This document shows positions 53,936 to 64,000 of a stretch of 64,000 nt of DNA, one piece after another (position 1 is the first letter of the stretch; each line of letters opens with the position of its first letter). The notes under the pieces were generated by a model. That model saw only the letters and a program-made list of their open reading frames with translations. It was not told the origin of the DNA and did not search any database. This stretch comes from Cerioporus squamosus (lineage: Eukaryota > Basidiomycota > Agaricomycetes > Polyporales > Polyporaceae): NCBI GenBank assembly GCA_022592435.1, contig JABYQS010000036.1, positions 62,001 to 126,000 of the forward strand, given 5' to 3'. Position numbers and translations under genes: made by a program.

Positions 53936-56780
53936 ATGGCGACCGAAGACTTCGCGTTCAAAGAAGGCGCGGAGATCCTCTCGCCGAAGGATCTCGTTCA
54001 GCTGCCTAGGGCTGGTGCAGGAGTTGCGAACCCTGCAGGAGATCTGGTATTCGTGCCGGTGAGCCAGTACGCGTTGAAGGAGAAGAAGTGAGTGATTTAG
54101 GTTCCCTATCTACGAACAACCCGTCATATGGCGTTGTAGGAACACAAAGTCCATTCATGTTGCTGCTGTTGAGAGCACGGTTCTACCCATCGACATCCCC
54201 CTCGCGAGCGGGGGCGAAGCCTTCTGGCTGGACGACCGCACTCTAGCTCACGCCGTCGCGGAGGGCACCGACAAGAGCAAAGTAATCAGCCTGTATGCGC
54301 TCTCCGTCAAGGTTGAAACTCCCGGCAGTCTGAAGCTCCCCGATTCTCCGGTTCTCATTGGGAAATTCCCCACTGACACCGCGACCAACTTCCGCTACTC
54401 TGCCAAGGCTGGCACCCTCGTGTTCTCCGACTACGTTCATGCCGACGGCGACCTCAAGAAGGTCAAGGAAAACGACGAGGCATGGGAGAACCGAGGCGAC
54501 TCTGCGTTCGTCTACGACGAGACGTTCGACCGCCACTGGGACACGTGGGTTGGCCCGAAGAGACCCTCTCTGTTCAGCGTTGGGCTCCAGAGAGGGCTCG
54601 ACGGCAAATGGACCCTCGGAACTATATTCACGAACTTGCTGCAGGGCACTGGGCATGTACGTATGTGCTACTAGTGACTGACATGGCAAAATTGACCGTC
54701 TTCCCAGCACACTCCGGTTGAGCCCTTCGGTGGCACGGATGACTTTGATGTTTCCGAGACTCAGGTCATCTACACAGCCAAGGATCCGCAGCTGCCTAAG
54801 GCATGGCACACCAAGCAGAACGTGAGTCCAACTTTGCATTGGTGTGCGTTATGCTCAGGTTGTTGCTCACATGTATGACGTCAGATCTACCTTGTCGATA
54901 TCCACGGTCTTTCCGCGCCTAAGGAGCTTACCTCTGGCAAACAGGGTGCTACCCATGGCCCCGTCTTTAACACTGCGGGTGACAAGGTGGCTTGGGCTGA
55001 ACTTGCGAGAGACGGTCATGAGTCAGATCGGTATGCTCAAGGTTTCTCACAGTTCGTCTTTGGCCTCATCACTCTGCAGCGCTGAGCTGGTCATCTATGA
55101 CCTGACGAAAGACGTTCGCTACACTCTCACTCACCACTGGGATCGGTCTGTCAGCTCTATTGCGGTACGTACCGAGACATCTCATAATATGCATGAGCTG
55201 ACGTACTATCTCAGTTCGCTCATGACGACAAGACCATCTTCTTCACCGCTGGCGACCTAGCGCGTATCAAGATCTTCTCTCTCCCGGTCCCGCCTACTCC
55301 CAGCACCTCTACAGTCGACCCCTCATTTTCGGAAGAGTTCCGCAAGCCGCGCGAACTCACGTCCGCCGGCGCCGTCTCCGCGATCCAGCCCCGTTCGGAC
55401 GGTCGCCTCGTGTTCACCCGCTCCTCACTGACGTCGCCCAACGAGGTCTTCGTTTTGCGGGGTCTGAACGAGAGCGGCAAGCCGACAGTAGACAAGTTGA
55501 CCAAGCTTGCGGATGCCGGTTTGCATGGCAAGAGCCTCGACTCGGGCGAGGACTTCTGGTTTGAGGGTGCAGAGGGGAAGAAGGTCCAAGGATGGACCAT
55601 CAAGCCCCCAGGCTTCAAGTCAGGCGAGAAGAAGAGGTGGCCCATTCTGCTGGCTATCCATGGGGGCCCGGAGGGTGCTTGGGACGACCAGTGGTCAAAC
55701 AGGTGGAACTTGAACAGTGAGCTATATTTGCGTTAATTAGCATCGTTCTCGTCACTGACGACCGTACAAAGTCTTCGCTCAGCAAGGTTACTTCGTCGTT
55801 GCAATCAACCCGACGGGTTCCACCTCGTTTGGTCAAGGTAAGTTGTGGACGGAACGTGTTGCAGCTCAGGCAGTCATACGTGTATGCAGATTTCACCGAC
55901 GCTATCAAGGAAGACTGGGGAGGAAAGCCTTTCGTGGGTGAGTGGACTCGGCATACACCGAGCAGGGTCGAGATCTCATCCCCGTCGGCGCGCAGATCTC
56001 CAGAAGGGCTGGAAGTACATCCTCGACAACTTCCCTGAAGTCGACCCTGACCGCGCCGTTGCCGCTGGTGCGAGCTACGGCGGATACGCTATCAAGTACG
56101 TGTATGCGTGTACAAGCCTAAGGCAACATTGTGTCCAATGTCTTCTAGCTGGATCCAGGGTCACCCGGAATACGGGTTCAACTTCAAGGCGTTGGTTTGC
56201 CACGACGGAGTACGTACAATGCCCTCCGTGTTCAATCATGGCGCTGACCTGGATATGCAGGCCTTCGGTGCTCAATACCATGGTTACTCGACTGACGAGC
56301 TCTTCTTTGTAAGTACTACACATAGAGCTGTTCCCTTCGTGCCTTCATTGACGTTGCGTGTGAAGTTCAATTATGAGTGGGGAGGGCGCCCGTGGGAGCC
56401 CCGTGCAAAGGAGGTGATCAAGAAGTATGTCCCTGATCCAGCCCTTTCATACGAGCCACACTCATTCGCCGTGCAGGTACGACCCGATAAACTTCGTGGA
56501 CAAGTGGTCGACTCCCATGCTCGTCATCCACGGCAGCAAGGACTACCGTCTTCCGGAGACTGACGGCATCGGTGCTTTCCATGCCTTGCAACAGTATGTC
56601 CACTTCGTCTCTTAGGTGTTGGTGTAGTCTGAACTGATGCGTGTCTCCAGGCTCGGTATCCCGAGCCGCTTGGTGATCTTCCCGGATGAGAACCACTGGG
56701 TTTTGAACCATCAGAACAGCATAAAGTGGCACTATGAAGTCTTCCGTTGGCTGGGCAAGTACTCAAGCAAGGATGCGTGA
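53936..56780 (+). CDS. Dipeptidyl-peptidase 5-like serine peptidase (family S9C)
   Basis: Removes N-terminal dipeptides from peptides, by homology. It starts MATEDFAFKEGAEILSPKDL (ATG 53936); the upstream in-frame ATG at 53837 would add a short hydrophobic stretch that is not a convincing signal peptide. The N-terminal beta-propeller runs from about 54140 to 55500 (FWLDDRTLAHAVAEGTDKSK, VLIGKFPTDTATNFRYSAKA, SDYVHADGDLKKVKENDEAW). The alpha/beta-hydrolase domain follows: VQGWTIKPPGFKSGEKKRWP and ILLAIHGGPEGAWDDQWSNR. The nucleophile motif is GASYGGYAI (G-x-S-x-G-G). The Asp is in LVIHGSKDYRLPETDG and the His in VIFPDENHWVLNHQNS. It stops after GKYSSKDA at 56778-56780. It has about ten short introns. 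The start chosen predicts an intracellular enzyme, unlike the secreted DppV of Aspergillus. Confidence 0.93.
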
Positions 56781-57114
56781 ACAGCAACGTGAGAGCGATT
56801 GGACTCGTGTACGATAGCTGTGACGCGGAGTTTCTTGGAATGCAGTGATCCCTGTGGATCTTGTACTCTACACGAAACAGCGGGCCACACTGCCATTGAA
56901 GCTCTAGGTAGGTGAAATTACGGACGGCTCGTATGCTGATACTTCAGGGTCGGATGTGTTCTGTGACATAGTGCATTCACCGCACAGCATATATTGGAAC
57001 ATGTCGCAAGCGTTCGACATCGCAACACTTGAGCGGACGTCCCATCCCCGTGAGGTATGTCGCCGTTCCGATATCGGACTTGTGGTTGCTGCTGACGCCC
57101 AGTAGCAAGGCGCC
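56781..57114. other. Intergenic region
   Basis: 3' flank of the peptidase gene and promoter of the KOW-type gene; no gene-like frame. Confidence 0.5.
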
Positions 57115-58602
57115 ATGAGCGTAGCCGACGTCACTTCGAGTACTTCACTAGATGCCGGCGAGCAAGAGGCCGAGACTAAGGACACGGGATTAGACGACGA
57201 AACGGAAATCATTTCGGTACCGCCGGAGGATGGCAGTGAAGTCTGGTGTCAGCGCTCTTTTCCACCCGCGAAGTCAACTGTTGTGAAGCGTGCGCGCTCT
57301 CCTTCGCCGAAGTCGTCGGCCGAGGAGGTCACCGAGGAAGGGAAGCTATTGAAGAGGGTTAAGTTCGCGCTGACGCCGTCTCCGCCACTACGAGCAGTCC
57401 GAGTCAAGGTAGAGGTTGAAGAGGACCATCTCCTGGAAGATGCGTCAGATGACATATGTGCCAGAGGAACAAGCGTCATGGTACGTCTTCGAATCATCGT
57501 CGCTCTCTCCCATGATATGATGCTGAGCGCTTTACAGACGAAGAAAGAGCTCGATGACGCGGGTGAATGTACCGCAGAATCAGAACCGTGCTCGCGCGAT
57601 GATGTCAGTACCATTTCTCGCTCTTAGTTATACCTCGCCTCATGATACATGCAGGATGACTCAGAGGACGACCTCGCCGGTGTTCCTTTGAGGCGAAATG
57701 CAACCAAAACGACAACGAGATCCGGAGTGGTCACATGGCGGGTACGCCGCTGTCGTCCCGGAGTACTCTGACAACTGCACTGACTGTTCTAGTGCAGATA
57801 TAGCTGAAGATTGGCTTCTCGACCCGGCCATTGCCTCTCAATCGGGTATGCTGGTTACAGTCCATGGCTCGTTGCCCACGAGAAGGAGCAGTGGATGGCA
57901 TAACGGCGCATACGAAGACGCACAAGCTGTCGTGCTCTCTGTGTTCAACACCGGGCCAGGGAACACAACCTTCGCGTCGACCGCCCGCGTCAAGTTGCTT
58001 AAACCATTGAATCCGGACATGAACACCTTCGTTGTCCCAGCCTCATACCTGCACCCCGTGAAACCGGATGACGTAGGGCAGGACGCGGTGATCATCGGCG
58101 GAGAATACATCGGGTCTCTGGCTAGGCTGCGGGAGGAGGTGAGCGAGGGTTGGTTCTTCGTGTCGGCGGCTTACGATCATTTTGAGATCAAAGCGGCGAA
58201 TCTTGTTAGAGTGCTCCTGTCGACGATTGAGCGTTTGGACTTCTCTGGCAACTACGCATCCACCCAGTCACTGGATTGGCCAACGAAGCACCGCACTGCA
58301 GTGGCTGAGCGGTCCGATTGCTTTATGTATTCGCCAAAGTGGGTGTTTCAGGTGTATGTCTAGCATGCCGTACTTATCGGGAGTATTCTCAGAATGTTTG
58401 GCCGCCGATAGCTGGCCCTTATGATGATGACATCGTCGTCGATGGCAGGTGGTATCGGTACGAGGTCGTCTCCGACGGGGACTTCTCTCCTGAGGCGTCT
58501 TTCGCAGCAGCAGATCAGGCACCATACAAAAATGACTGCGCATGTTGCGTATGGATGTTGCATCGACATCGAAAGATCTTCCTGTCGTCGGACACTAAGT
58601 AA
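57115..58602 (+). CDS. KOW-like protein related to Spt5-type sequences, unknown function
   Basis: It starts MSVADVTSSTSLDAGEQEAE with an acidic, Ser/Pro-rich N-terminus containing basic patches (VVKRARSPSPK, LLKRVKFALTPSP) that may be nuclear signals. Exons give TKKELDDAGECTAESEPCS, then DDSEDDLAGVPLRRNATKTT. A folded part from about 57700 has GMLVTVHGSLPTRRSSGWHN and AVVLSVFNTGPGNTTFASTA. It continues VPASYLHPVKPDDVGQDAVI and IGGEYIGSLARLREEVSEGW. The V.PV.P...G..V.I..GE..G..G.L pattern resembles the KOW modules of Spt5-like proteins that are frequent in Agaricomycetes. A later stretch (AGPYDDDIVVDGRWYRYEVV) looks coding in another phase, so at least one more intron lies near 58340-58410. 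The 3' end at 58602 is provisional. Confidence 0.55.
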
Positions 58603-59267
58603 TCACTGAGCTTTCAATGTCGTGCGTGACTCATGCTAGCGCTGGCATGGCTGTGAGGCGCTTCGCTGGTAGGTCGTCGTAAGCAGATCCGCAATATCGC
58701 TCACACTCGGTCCACAGCTCTAGCCTCTCCTCCTCAGGCCTCAGGCCTCAACCTCGCAACTCGTTGTAGGCATGTGGATTATCCAAGCGGTGCCTCAAGG
58801 CCTCAAGTCGCCGGGGCCTGTGGAGGGCCTAAATTGCTTTATCCGGATAAAGGTTTCTGCTGAGGCAGTGGTCCATTAACTCTCTTTCACATTCGGGCAT
58901 TGTAGGTCTCCCGTACCTTCTCGCTTGCCCTGACATGTCGTCGTGTGCAGGGAGAAGCGATCGGATCTTGTCGGATCCGGACGACGCGCGCGCGTCCTGG
59001 CGGTGCCCACGTAGTACGCCGCCAAAGTCGGAATTGACAAGCAGTGTGAAGCGGGTTTGGATTCCTCTCTGTAAACCGGAACTTTTCCAGAAAGCAAGAT
59101 CTCCGCGCTCCGGCACCTTCGTCACTTTTGGGATTCGAAAATCTTGCCTCAATACGAACCGGGCGGGTTCTCTCGAGGTATATAACAGCTCCTCCCAGGA
59201 AGGTAGCAGGTAACAAGACTCTCATCTACTGCTTCGCTCACCGACAAGTGCCCGTGTCTCCTTCACC
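58603..59267. other. Promoter region of terpene synthase 4
   Basis: No gene-like frame. It contains short direct repeats of CTCAGGCCTC type near 58735-58810 and, at 59179-59185, a TATATAA sequence. Confidence 0.5.
59179..59185 (+). promoter_or_regulatory. TATA box, terpene synthase 4
   Basis: TATATAA lies 83-89 bp upstream of ATG 59268, similar to the position of the TATA boxes of terpene synthases 2 and 3. Confidence 0.55.
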
Positions 59268-60515
59268 ATGCCTCCCACAGTCGTATTGCTTGACAACAAG
59301 TCATCTACAATGGGCGCACCACATAAGATGGTACGTGGTATGTGGGAGTGCCTCTGTCTACCGTCTAAAGAGCGCTTCATACAGGACTCCTCGAACACCC
59401 CTCGAAGCGACCTGCAAGAGCTCTTGCACGAGTTCTTGCTGCGCTCTTCTTACCAATCGCCCAAGACAGCCAGAGACCTGGACCTTCGCAAAAAGCTAGC
59501 GTCGGAGATCGCTACCTGGCGAGTCGACATCGAGCCAAGGATGGTAGGCAAGATGATAGAGACCAGCTGTTCCTACGCCGAGACCGCATACTGCCACATT
59601 CCCCCAGAACACCGCCACTACGTTGCGCTGTATACGGCATGCATGCTCTACGGCGAAGACCTCGGAGAGAGCGACCCCGAGTCTGTTGCGCAATTTGCTC
59701 GCCGGCTTATCCGAGGGGAGCGCCAGCTCAATCCCATCTTCGACCGCCTCGTCGACTTGCTCAAGGAGGCGCATATCTACTGGACCGACGTTGGCGCGGA
59801 TGCTATCATCACCGGCACGGTGGACGCACTCTCGGGGACGTTCGTCGAATTCGCCACGGCTAGTATGGTCGTCGCACCGTCTGCGACCCGCTACCCATGG
59901 TACCTTCGGACTAGAGCTGGCGGGGGCCCGCAGTACACGCACTTCATGTTCCCGAGGAGCTGGAGGGACACTCCTGACTCGTATTTGCAACTATTGCCGT
60001 GAGTATATTGTTCCTGTGTCTGTGACCGCTCCTGAAGTATATCCTGCAGTGAAATCGAGCACTGGACTCTAGGAACGAAGTGCGTGTTTCTTGATATTCA
60101 TCCCGCCTCCATTCTGACATGCCTTTCGTGGTCTTAGCGATATGTACGTGCCAAGTATTACATTCATGAAGCCGGAACTGACCGGACTCTGCATCTAGCC
60201 TTTCCTTTTACAAGGAGGAATTGGCGGGCGAGACGAGCAATTACGTTCACCTACGTGCTGCCGCGGAGCAGCTCTCTCCGTTGGAAGTGTTGCGCCAGCT
60301 TACACGCGAGGTAGTCGACACCGCGAAGAGAATCACGAGCATCATTGGAGGTGACCGGGAGCTTGCCGACCTCTGGGAGAGGTACTTGCAGGTGCGTCAG
60401 ATGTGTTCAACTTCGGCAAATCCAAGCGGCTGACATCTCCATCCCACAGTGCTATCTGGAGTTTTCGATTCGCACCCCCAGATATCGCTTGGGCGAATTG
60501 GGGATATTCGCGTAA
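59268..60515 (+). CDS. Trichodiene-synthase-like sesquiterpene synthase 4 (TRI5 family)
   Basis: Fourth paralogue, separate from the other three by 33 kb and on the other strand. Exon 1 (59268-59330) encodes MPPTVVLLDNKSSTMGAPHK plus Met. A 54-nt intron follows (59331-59384); it is open in frame and could be mistaken for coding. Exon 2 has DLQELLHEFLLRSSYQSPKT. The aspartate-rich motif reads YGEDLGESD, with Glu where the paralogues have the first Asp. DVGADAIITGTVDALSGTFV and RYPWYLRTRAGGGPQYTHFM follow. Exon 3 is 30 nt (60050-60079, EIEHWTLGT plus split codons) and exon 4 is 6 nt (60138-60143). Exon 5 starts at 60199 and gives NDILSFYKEELAGETSNYVH. The last exon (from 60450), CYLEFSIRTPRYRLGELGIF and a final Ala, stops at 60513-60515. 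The altered first metal motif makes activity less certain. Confidence 0.92.
60138..60143 (+). other. 6-nt micro-exon, terpene synthase 4
   Basis: CGATAT lies between acceptor TCTTAG and donor GTACGT, with flanking introns of 58 nt (60080-60137) and 55 nt (60144-60198). It is the same position and phase as in the three minus-strand paralogues. Confidence 0.88.
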
Positions 60516-61004
60516 GAAGGCTAGTTGCAGTCACAGTCATCGATCTTTCTTGGTGGTCGTTCTGTATCCTCAGTGCTCAGTATTGGTATCGATGCTGCTA
60601 CGTGAAGTCTGCGAGGGTAGTTTGTTCTGTTCATAGGGCTCCAGTGTGGTCTGTTGTCCAACATACATAAAGAGTTGTTACACCTATAGATAGATGTTCT
60701 GCGGCTCGGTCTGGCTATTGTCTTCGGAATAATTATGAATGTCATCGCAACACACTTCTACTCCCGCGGAGACAGCATTTTCGCCTGCTACCACATTGCA
60801 GTTGCTCGATAAGGCAAGTAAGAAGGATACGTCAGACTGGAAGCGCCGTGCGCATAACTTGAACCAACTTTCAAGCTGTGCAAACAAGCTTGCAGTAAAC
60901 CTTGACGGCCACAATCGTGTGGCTTGGCAACCAGCTCATATACAGAACGTACGGGTCACGTCCTTCTATCATGCACAGTTTCTGATTACGGCGCAGGACG
61001 ACGG
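60516..61004. other. Spacer before the F-box gene
   Basis: 3' flank of terpene synthase 4 and 5' flank of the F-box gene. An open frame from 60739 (MSSQHTSTPAETAFSPATTL) might be an additional 5' exon of the F-box gene. I could not connect it with matching splice phases. Confidence 0.4.
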
Positions 61005-62708
61005 ATGGATGACATACCGTCTGAAATCAGCGACGACGAGGTCTTGGCCCTCATCCGAGAGGGCAAGCCACTCACGTCGCTGCTCGAGGAACTCATATCC
61101 CTGAGAAAATGGAAAGAGGCCCATGTCAAAGCCGAAATGCAGGAGTCATCTAGAATGGAGCGTATGCTCACCCGCCTATGCGTAGGTGGCTCTGTCTGAA
61201 CACAAATCTTGGATATCTTGACGCTAAATTCACCCCTGTATCCCGTAGGAAAACTGCAAGGACACCGCGTCTAGATGGATTCGACATCAAAATGGGTCCA
61301 CGGATGACCTCCCAGTAGAACTCCTCCATACTATCTTCCGCTTCGTCCTGCCACCTAGCACCCTCCTGGACCCGACACCCAGTCGAGGACCACAATCCGC
61401 GTGGGTCCGAGTCCTCGCATCGAAGTTGGCATTGGGACGAGTCAGCAAACGGTGGCACGCCTCTATCCTACCATTCATCTACGAAGAGGTCTCCTTCCGT
61501 CATGCGACCCAACTTCGAGCATTCTCCAGGAGCCTAGGGGAGAATCCGGACCTCGCCCAGCTGGTGAAGAGCATCGTCATTGACTGCCCAGTAACTGGCG
61601 AGGTCAGAGACATGGTTACCATCGATTTGGCGTACATCCTGACTCGATGCACCGGATTGCGCGCCCTGGTTTTCACCGATAACCTCTTCTCGATGGAAGA
61701 CGACCTTCGTCGCGTCACGTTGTATCCCTTCCCCCCGACTCTGGTCACTGCCATAGGGACACTGTCGAAAACTCTGCAGCGCTTCGAGCAGTGGCCGCTG
61801 GGTGGCAGCCCGCACTTCACCTTCCCCATTAGTTGCATCGCGTCGTTCCCTCACCTCTTTTCCCTTTCCATAAACGTCGACCACCCTGCCTCTCTCGAGC
61901 ATGTAGAGCTTCCCGTTCTGGAAGAGCTCGACCTTTCTCAAGAGTATGACGTGCGCCGAGGGGAGGGACATGCGAGGCGCTTTCTCGATTGGGAGCTGCC
62001 GCGCCTCAAGCGTCTCGTTCTTCCTATGGCCACAGACATACAGGGACGCGTGTTGAGAAAGTGGGGCAAGACCGTCGACTATCTCGAGTTTCGCGATCAC
62101 CTCGATATGGCGACGCATTTGTACAGCGATTCGTCCCGATATCCCTACGCGGACCACATACACCTCTGTCCCAGGTTACGGCATCTAGTCTTCCAGACGA
62201 AGGGTACCCCATCAAATGACTTCGACGTGGTCGACCGATTACCCTCACATCCTACGCTTGCGTACATCGACATCTGGACGATATCGCCCGCAGGAGAGCG
62301 TCGCACCGACTTCATCGCATCGCGTGCGGCGCGGAAGCTCGCCAAGGAGGTACCTTGGAAGAATATACGCTTGCTCGACCGCGCCCTCAACTCCATCGCA
62401 AGGCTCCCTCAGTTGTTCCCGCCCGATACCCCTCATCACGAGCTTCCCCGTGTTCATACTGTTCCCGGCCTCCCCATCGTACATACTCCGTGGGGCGTCT
62501 ACAGGAAGGATCTGGACGTTCTATTCCCGGACCTGCCGGTGCTAGTGAGGATGAGGACGACTGCATGTCGGACACGTCCGCGTCCTCTGAGGACTGCACC
62601 GATGACACCGATGACACCTACTCCTATGAAGGGACAGTCTCCGACGACAGTGTCACGGAGGACGGGGATGAGGACGGGATGGATGTAGATGAAGACCTGG
62701 TTGCTTGA
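61005..62708 (+). CDS. F-box protein with acidic tail
   Basis: Probable SCF adaptor. It starts MDDIPSEISDDEVLALIREG, followed by a helical, charged region (LISLRKWKEAHVKAEMQES). An intron after MLTRLC joins to ENCKDTASRWIRHQN and the F-box DDLPVELLHTIFRFVLPPST, continuing LALGRVSKRWHASILPFIYE. A long LRR-like part follows (LRALVFTDNLF, LFSLSINVDHP, LEELDLSQEYD, LKRLVLPMATD, LRHLVFQTKGT). At about 62541-62546 the frame appears to slip by one base. Continuing without the slip gives an unlikely Arg/Thr/Pro tail to 62688. With one added base the protein ends in an acidic tail (SEDEDDCMSDTSASSEDC, DEDGMDVDEDLVA) at 62708, which looks much more like real coding sequence. Confidence 0.75.
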
Positions 62709-62860
62709 TTGTGGATGGACTACGGCCATGTGGAAACGAATGGAGGGCCGCAGAGTTATATACCGGTCGACGGAATGGAGCTAACGGACTATGCATCATC
62801 ATCACTATCAAATGTATCGTTACATGCTCTGAATTTGCATAGCAGCTCAACGTGTCCATG

Positions 62861-64000
62861 TCAATCTTGATGTGGGCGGTCCAGTGTTTCAGCAAGAATC
62901 TCTCTTACAGACCGCTGACGGCCCGTGGAAGAGAGGTCCCACGCGAGAAACCTCCGACAGACTTCTTCAGCCTCCTCAAGCTCCTGACGCTCCCTGTCCC
63001 TCATGTCTTCGTCAAGCAGTTGGCAGACTTCGTGTCTTGCCAGCAGTTCACTGGAGTTGGGAGTTGAGTGATGGGATCGAGGTGAGGCACAGAAAGCTCG
63101 TTATCTACCTGACGTACTTGGCGCGAGATGTCACTCGCTTGGGCACTCCGAATAATTCTGCACAAGTGATTGCATGCGAATGCAGAGAGTAGCCGGTTGC
63201 AACCCTGCGATGAAGGTGTTGATGTCTGCCGCAGAACGTCACTTGAAGAGCACTCACTTGTACAAGTAAGTTATCTTGTCCCCGGGACTAATCGCCAGAC
63301 TGTCATCGTCGGATGCGTCCGTGTTGTGGTTTGAATCCAGGGATATGTTCCCGGTGCCGGACGCCAAGAGCACTTGCATATGAACGAAGGTGATGGGCAG
63401 CCTATGAGGACTGAGCAGTTCGCTTTGAAAGACGTCGTGGAAGTGCGTGGTAGCGATGACTTTGGAACAGTGAGGGCCGCGTTCCAGCAAGTACTTCAAG
63501 ACGCCACAGAATAGGCCAGCGCCGTCTGTGCAAGACAATAAAGAAGCAAAGCCGTCAGTCAGTTAGTTGAGAATGAAGGCGCGACCGAAGTTCAGCTAGA
63601 TCAACGTAGAGTGTACGAGCCTGTGGGCAGTGTCCCTTTGCCGAACTCGTCCAGGAGAATCAAGGAGCGCTCAGTTGAGTTACGCAGGGCGAGAGAGACT
63701 TGGTTGAGGTCGATCATGAACGCTGACTGGACCTGCCAGAACGTGAGGTCGTGGATGCATGTGATGATGTCTTGCCATAGGTCATACCCTGGACACGGAC
63801 TCGCGTGTCTGCACTCGAGTGAGGACTTGGGGAGTCAATCGTTAGCGGCCAGGGAGTTGGGGGAAGGAAACAATATCCTCACTTTTATCTGCAACTCCGA
63901 GTATCGCAATTTCAGCCGGAACGAAGCTACTTTGGGATCAGGGCACGCTACTCCCAATGGACTGCCCAGGAACTGACCATCCAATCTACAGTTCCATTCA
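62861..64000 (-). CDS. MSH5, meiotic MutS homologue (C-terminal part, runs off the window)
   Basis: With Msh4 it stabilises crossover intermediates in meiosis. Only the C-terminal ATPase region is present; the 5' end lies beyond 64000. Exons in order of translation include [14 protein letters not shown] and, across an intron, [20 protein letters not shown]. Walker B is [13 protein letters not shown]. These are followed by [40 protein letters not shown] and [30 protein letters not shown] then leads to [20 protein letters not shown] and [20 protein letters not shown]. The protein ends [16 protein letters not shown] with stop at 62861-62863. The match to MSH5 rather than other MutS homologues rests on the F-M-I-D-L-N-Q-V and LYR/K blocks. 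Confidence 0.9.

Noticed and set aside
59331..59384. Reading straight through as 18 extra codons in terpene synthase 4
   Set aside because: It has a GTACGT donor and a CATACAG acceptor, is 54 nt long and sits where the paralogues have their first intron.
1..64000. CRISPR arrays, rRNA, tRNA genes, complete transposons
   Set aside because: None seen by eye; no regularly spaced short repeats with spacers, no rRNA-like or convincing tRNA sequence, no transposase or reverse transcriptase motifs.

Overview
The window is nuclear DNA of a filamentous basidiomycete, most likely a wood-decaying Agaricomycete (Polyporales is my best guess). Genes are dense and intron-rich, with mostly 50-65 nt GT-AG introns. 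The content is typical of that class: a DUF6534 membrane protein, trichodiene-synthase-like sesquiterpene cyclases, AA9 lytic polysaccharide monooxygenases (one of the Arg-AA9 type), a HET-domain protein and F-box/LRR proteins. The taxon is inference; the intron style and gene families are read from the sequence. No rRNA, tRNA, CRISPR array or intact transposon was found.

Layout. 1-4.6 kb is gene-poor: a tentative spliced orphan gene (568-1108) and a diverged ~326-bp tandem repeat (2.6-3.5 kb). 4.6-19.3 kb holds a DUF6534 protein, a head-to-head pair PIG-U (GPI transamidase) and Ctk2-type cyclin, a NicO nickel/cobalt transporter and a Cdc25-like RasGEF whose frame is broken at several places. 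20.1-26.2 kb is a tandem array of three terpene synthases on the minus strand; a fourth lies at 59.3-60.5 kb on the plus strand. 28-41 kb carries the mitochondrial phosphate carrier, an F-box/LRR protein, a HET protein, NCA2, an SH3 protein and DPM1. 41.4-45 kb is a tandem pair of AA9 genes, one canonical with CBM1 and one that has lost all copper ligands. 45.5-57 kb is mostly housekeeping: VPS37, RRP40, EAF6, a small mitochondrial protein, a bacterial-type Fic/Doc protein, a small secreted protein, RPT5 and a DPP5 peptidase. 57-64 kb holds a KOW-type protein, the fourth terpene synthase, an F-box protein and the 3' part of MSH5, which runs off the window.

Main observations. All four terpene synthases encode the core of their NSE metal-binding motif through a conserved 6-nt micro-exon preceded by a 30-nt exon. 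The nickel transporter builds its H-x4-D-H signature from 19- and 22-nt micro-exons. One AA9 protein has Arg, Asn and Phe where the copper site needs His, His and Tyr. Several genes (RasGEF, HET, F-box) show apparent one-base indels inside conserved coding sequence, which points either to residual assembly errors or to gene decay.
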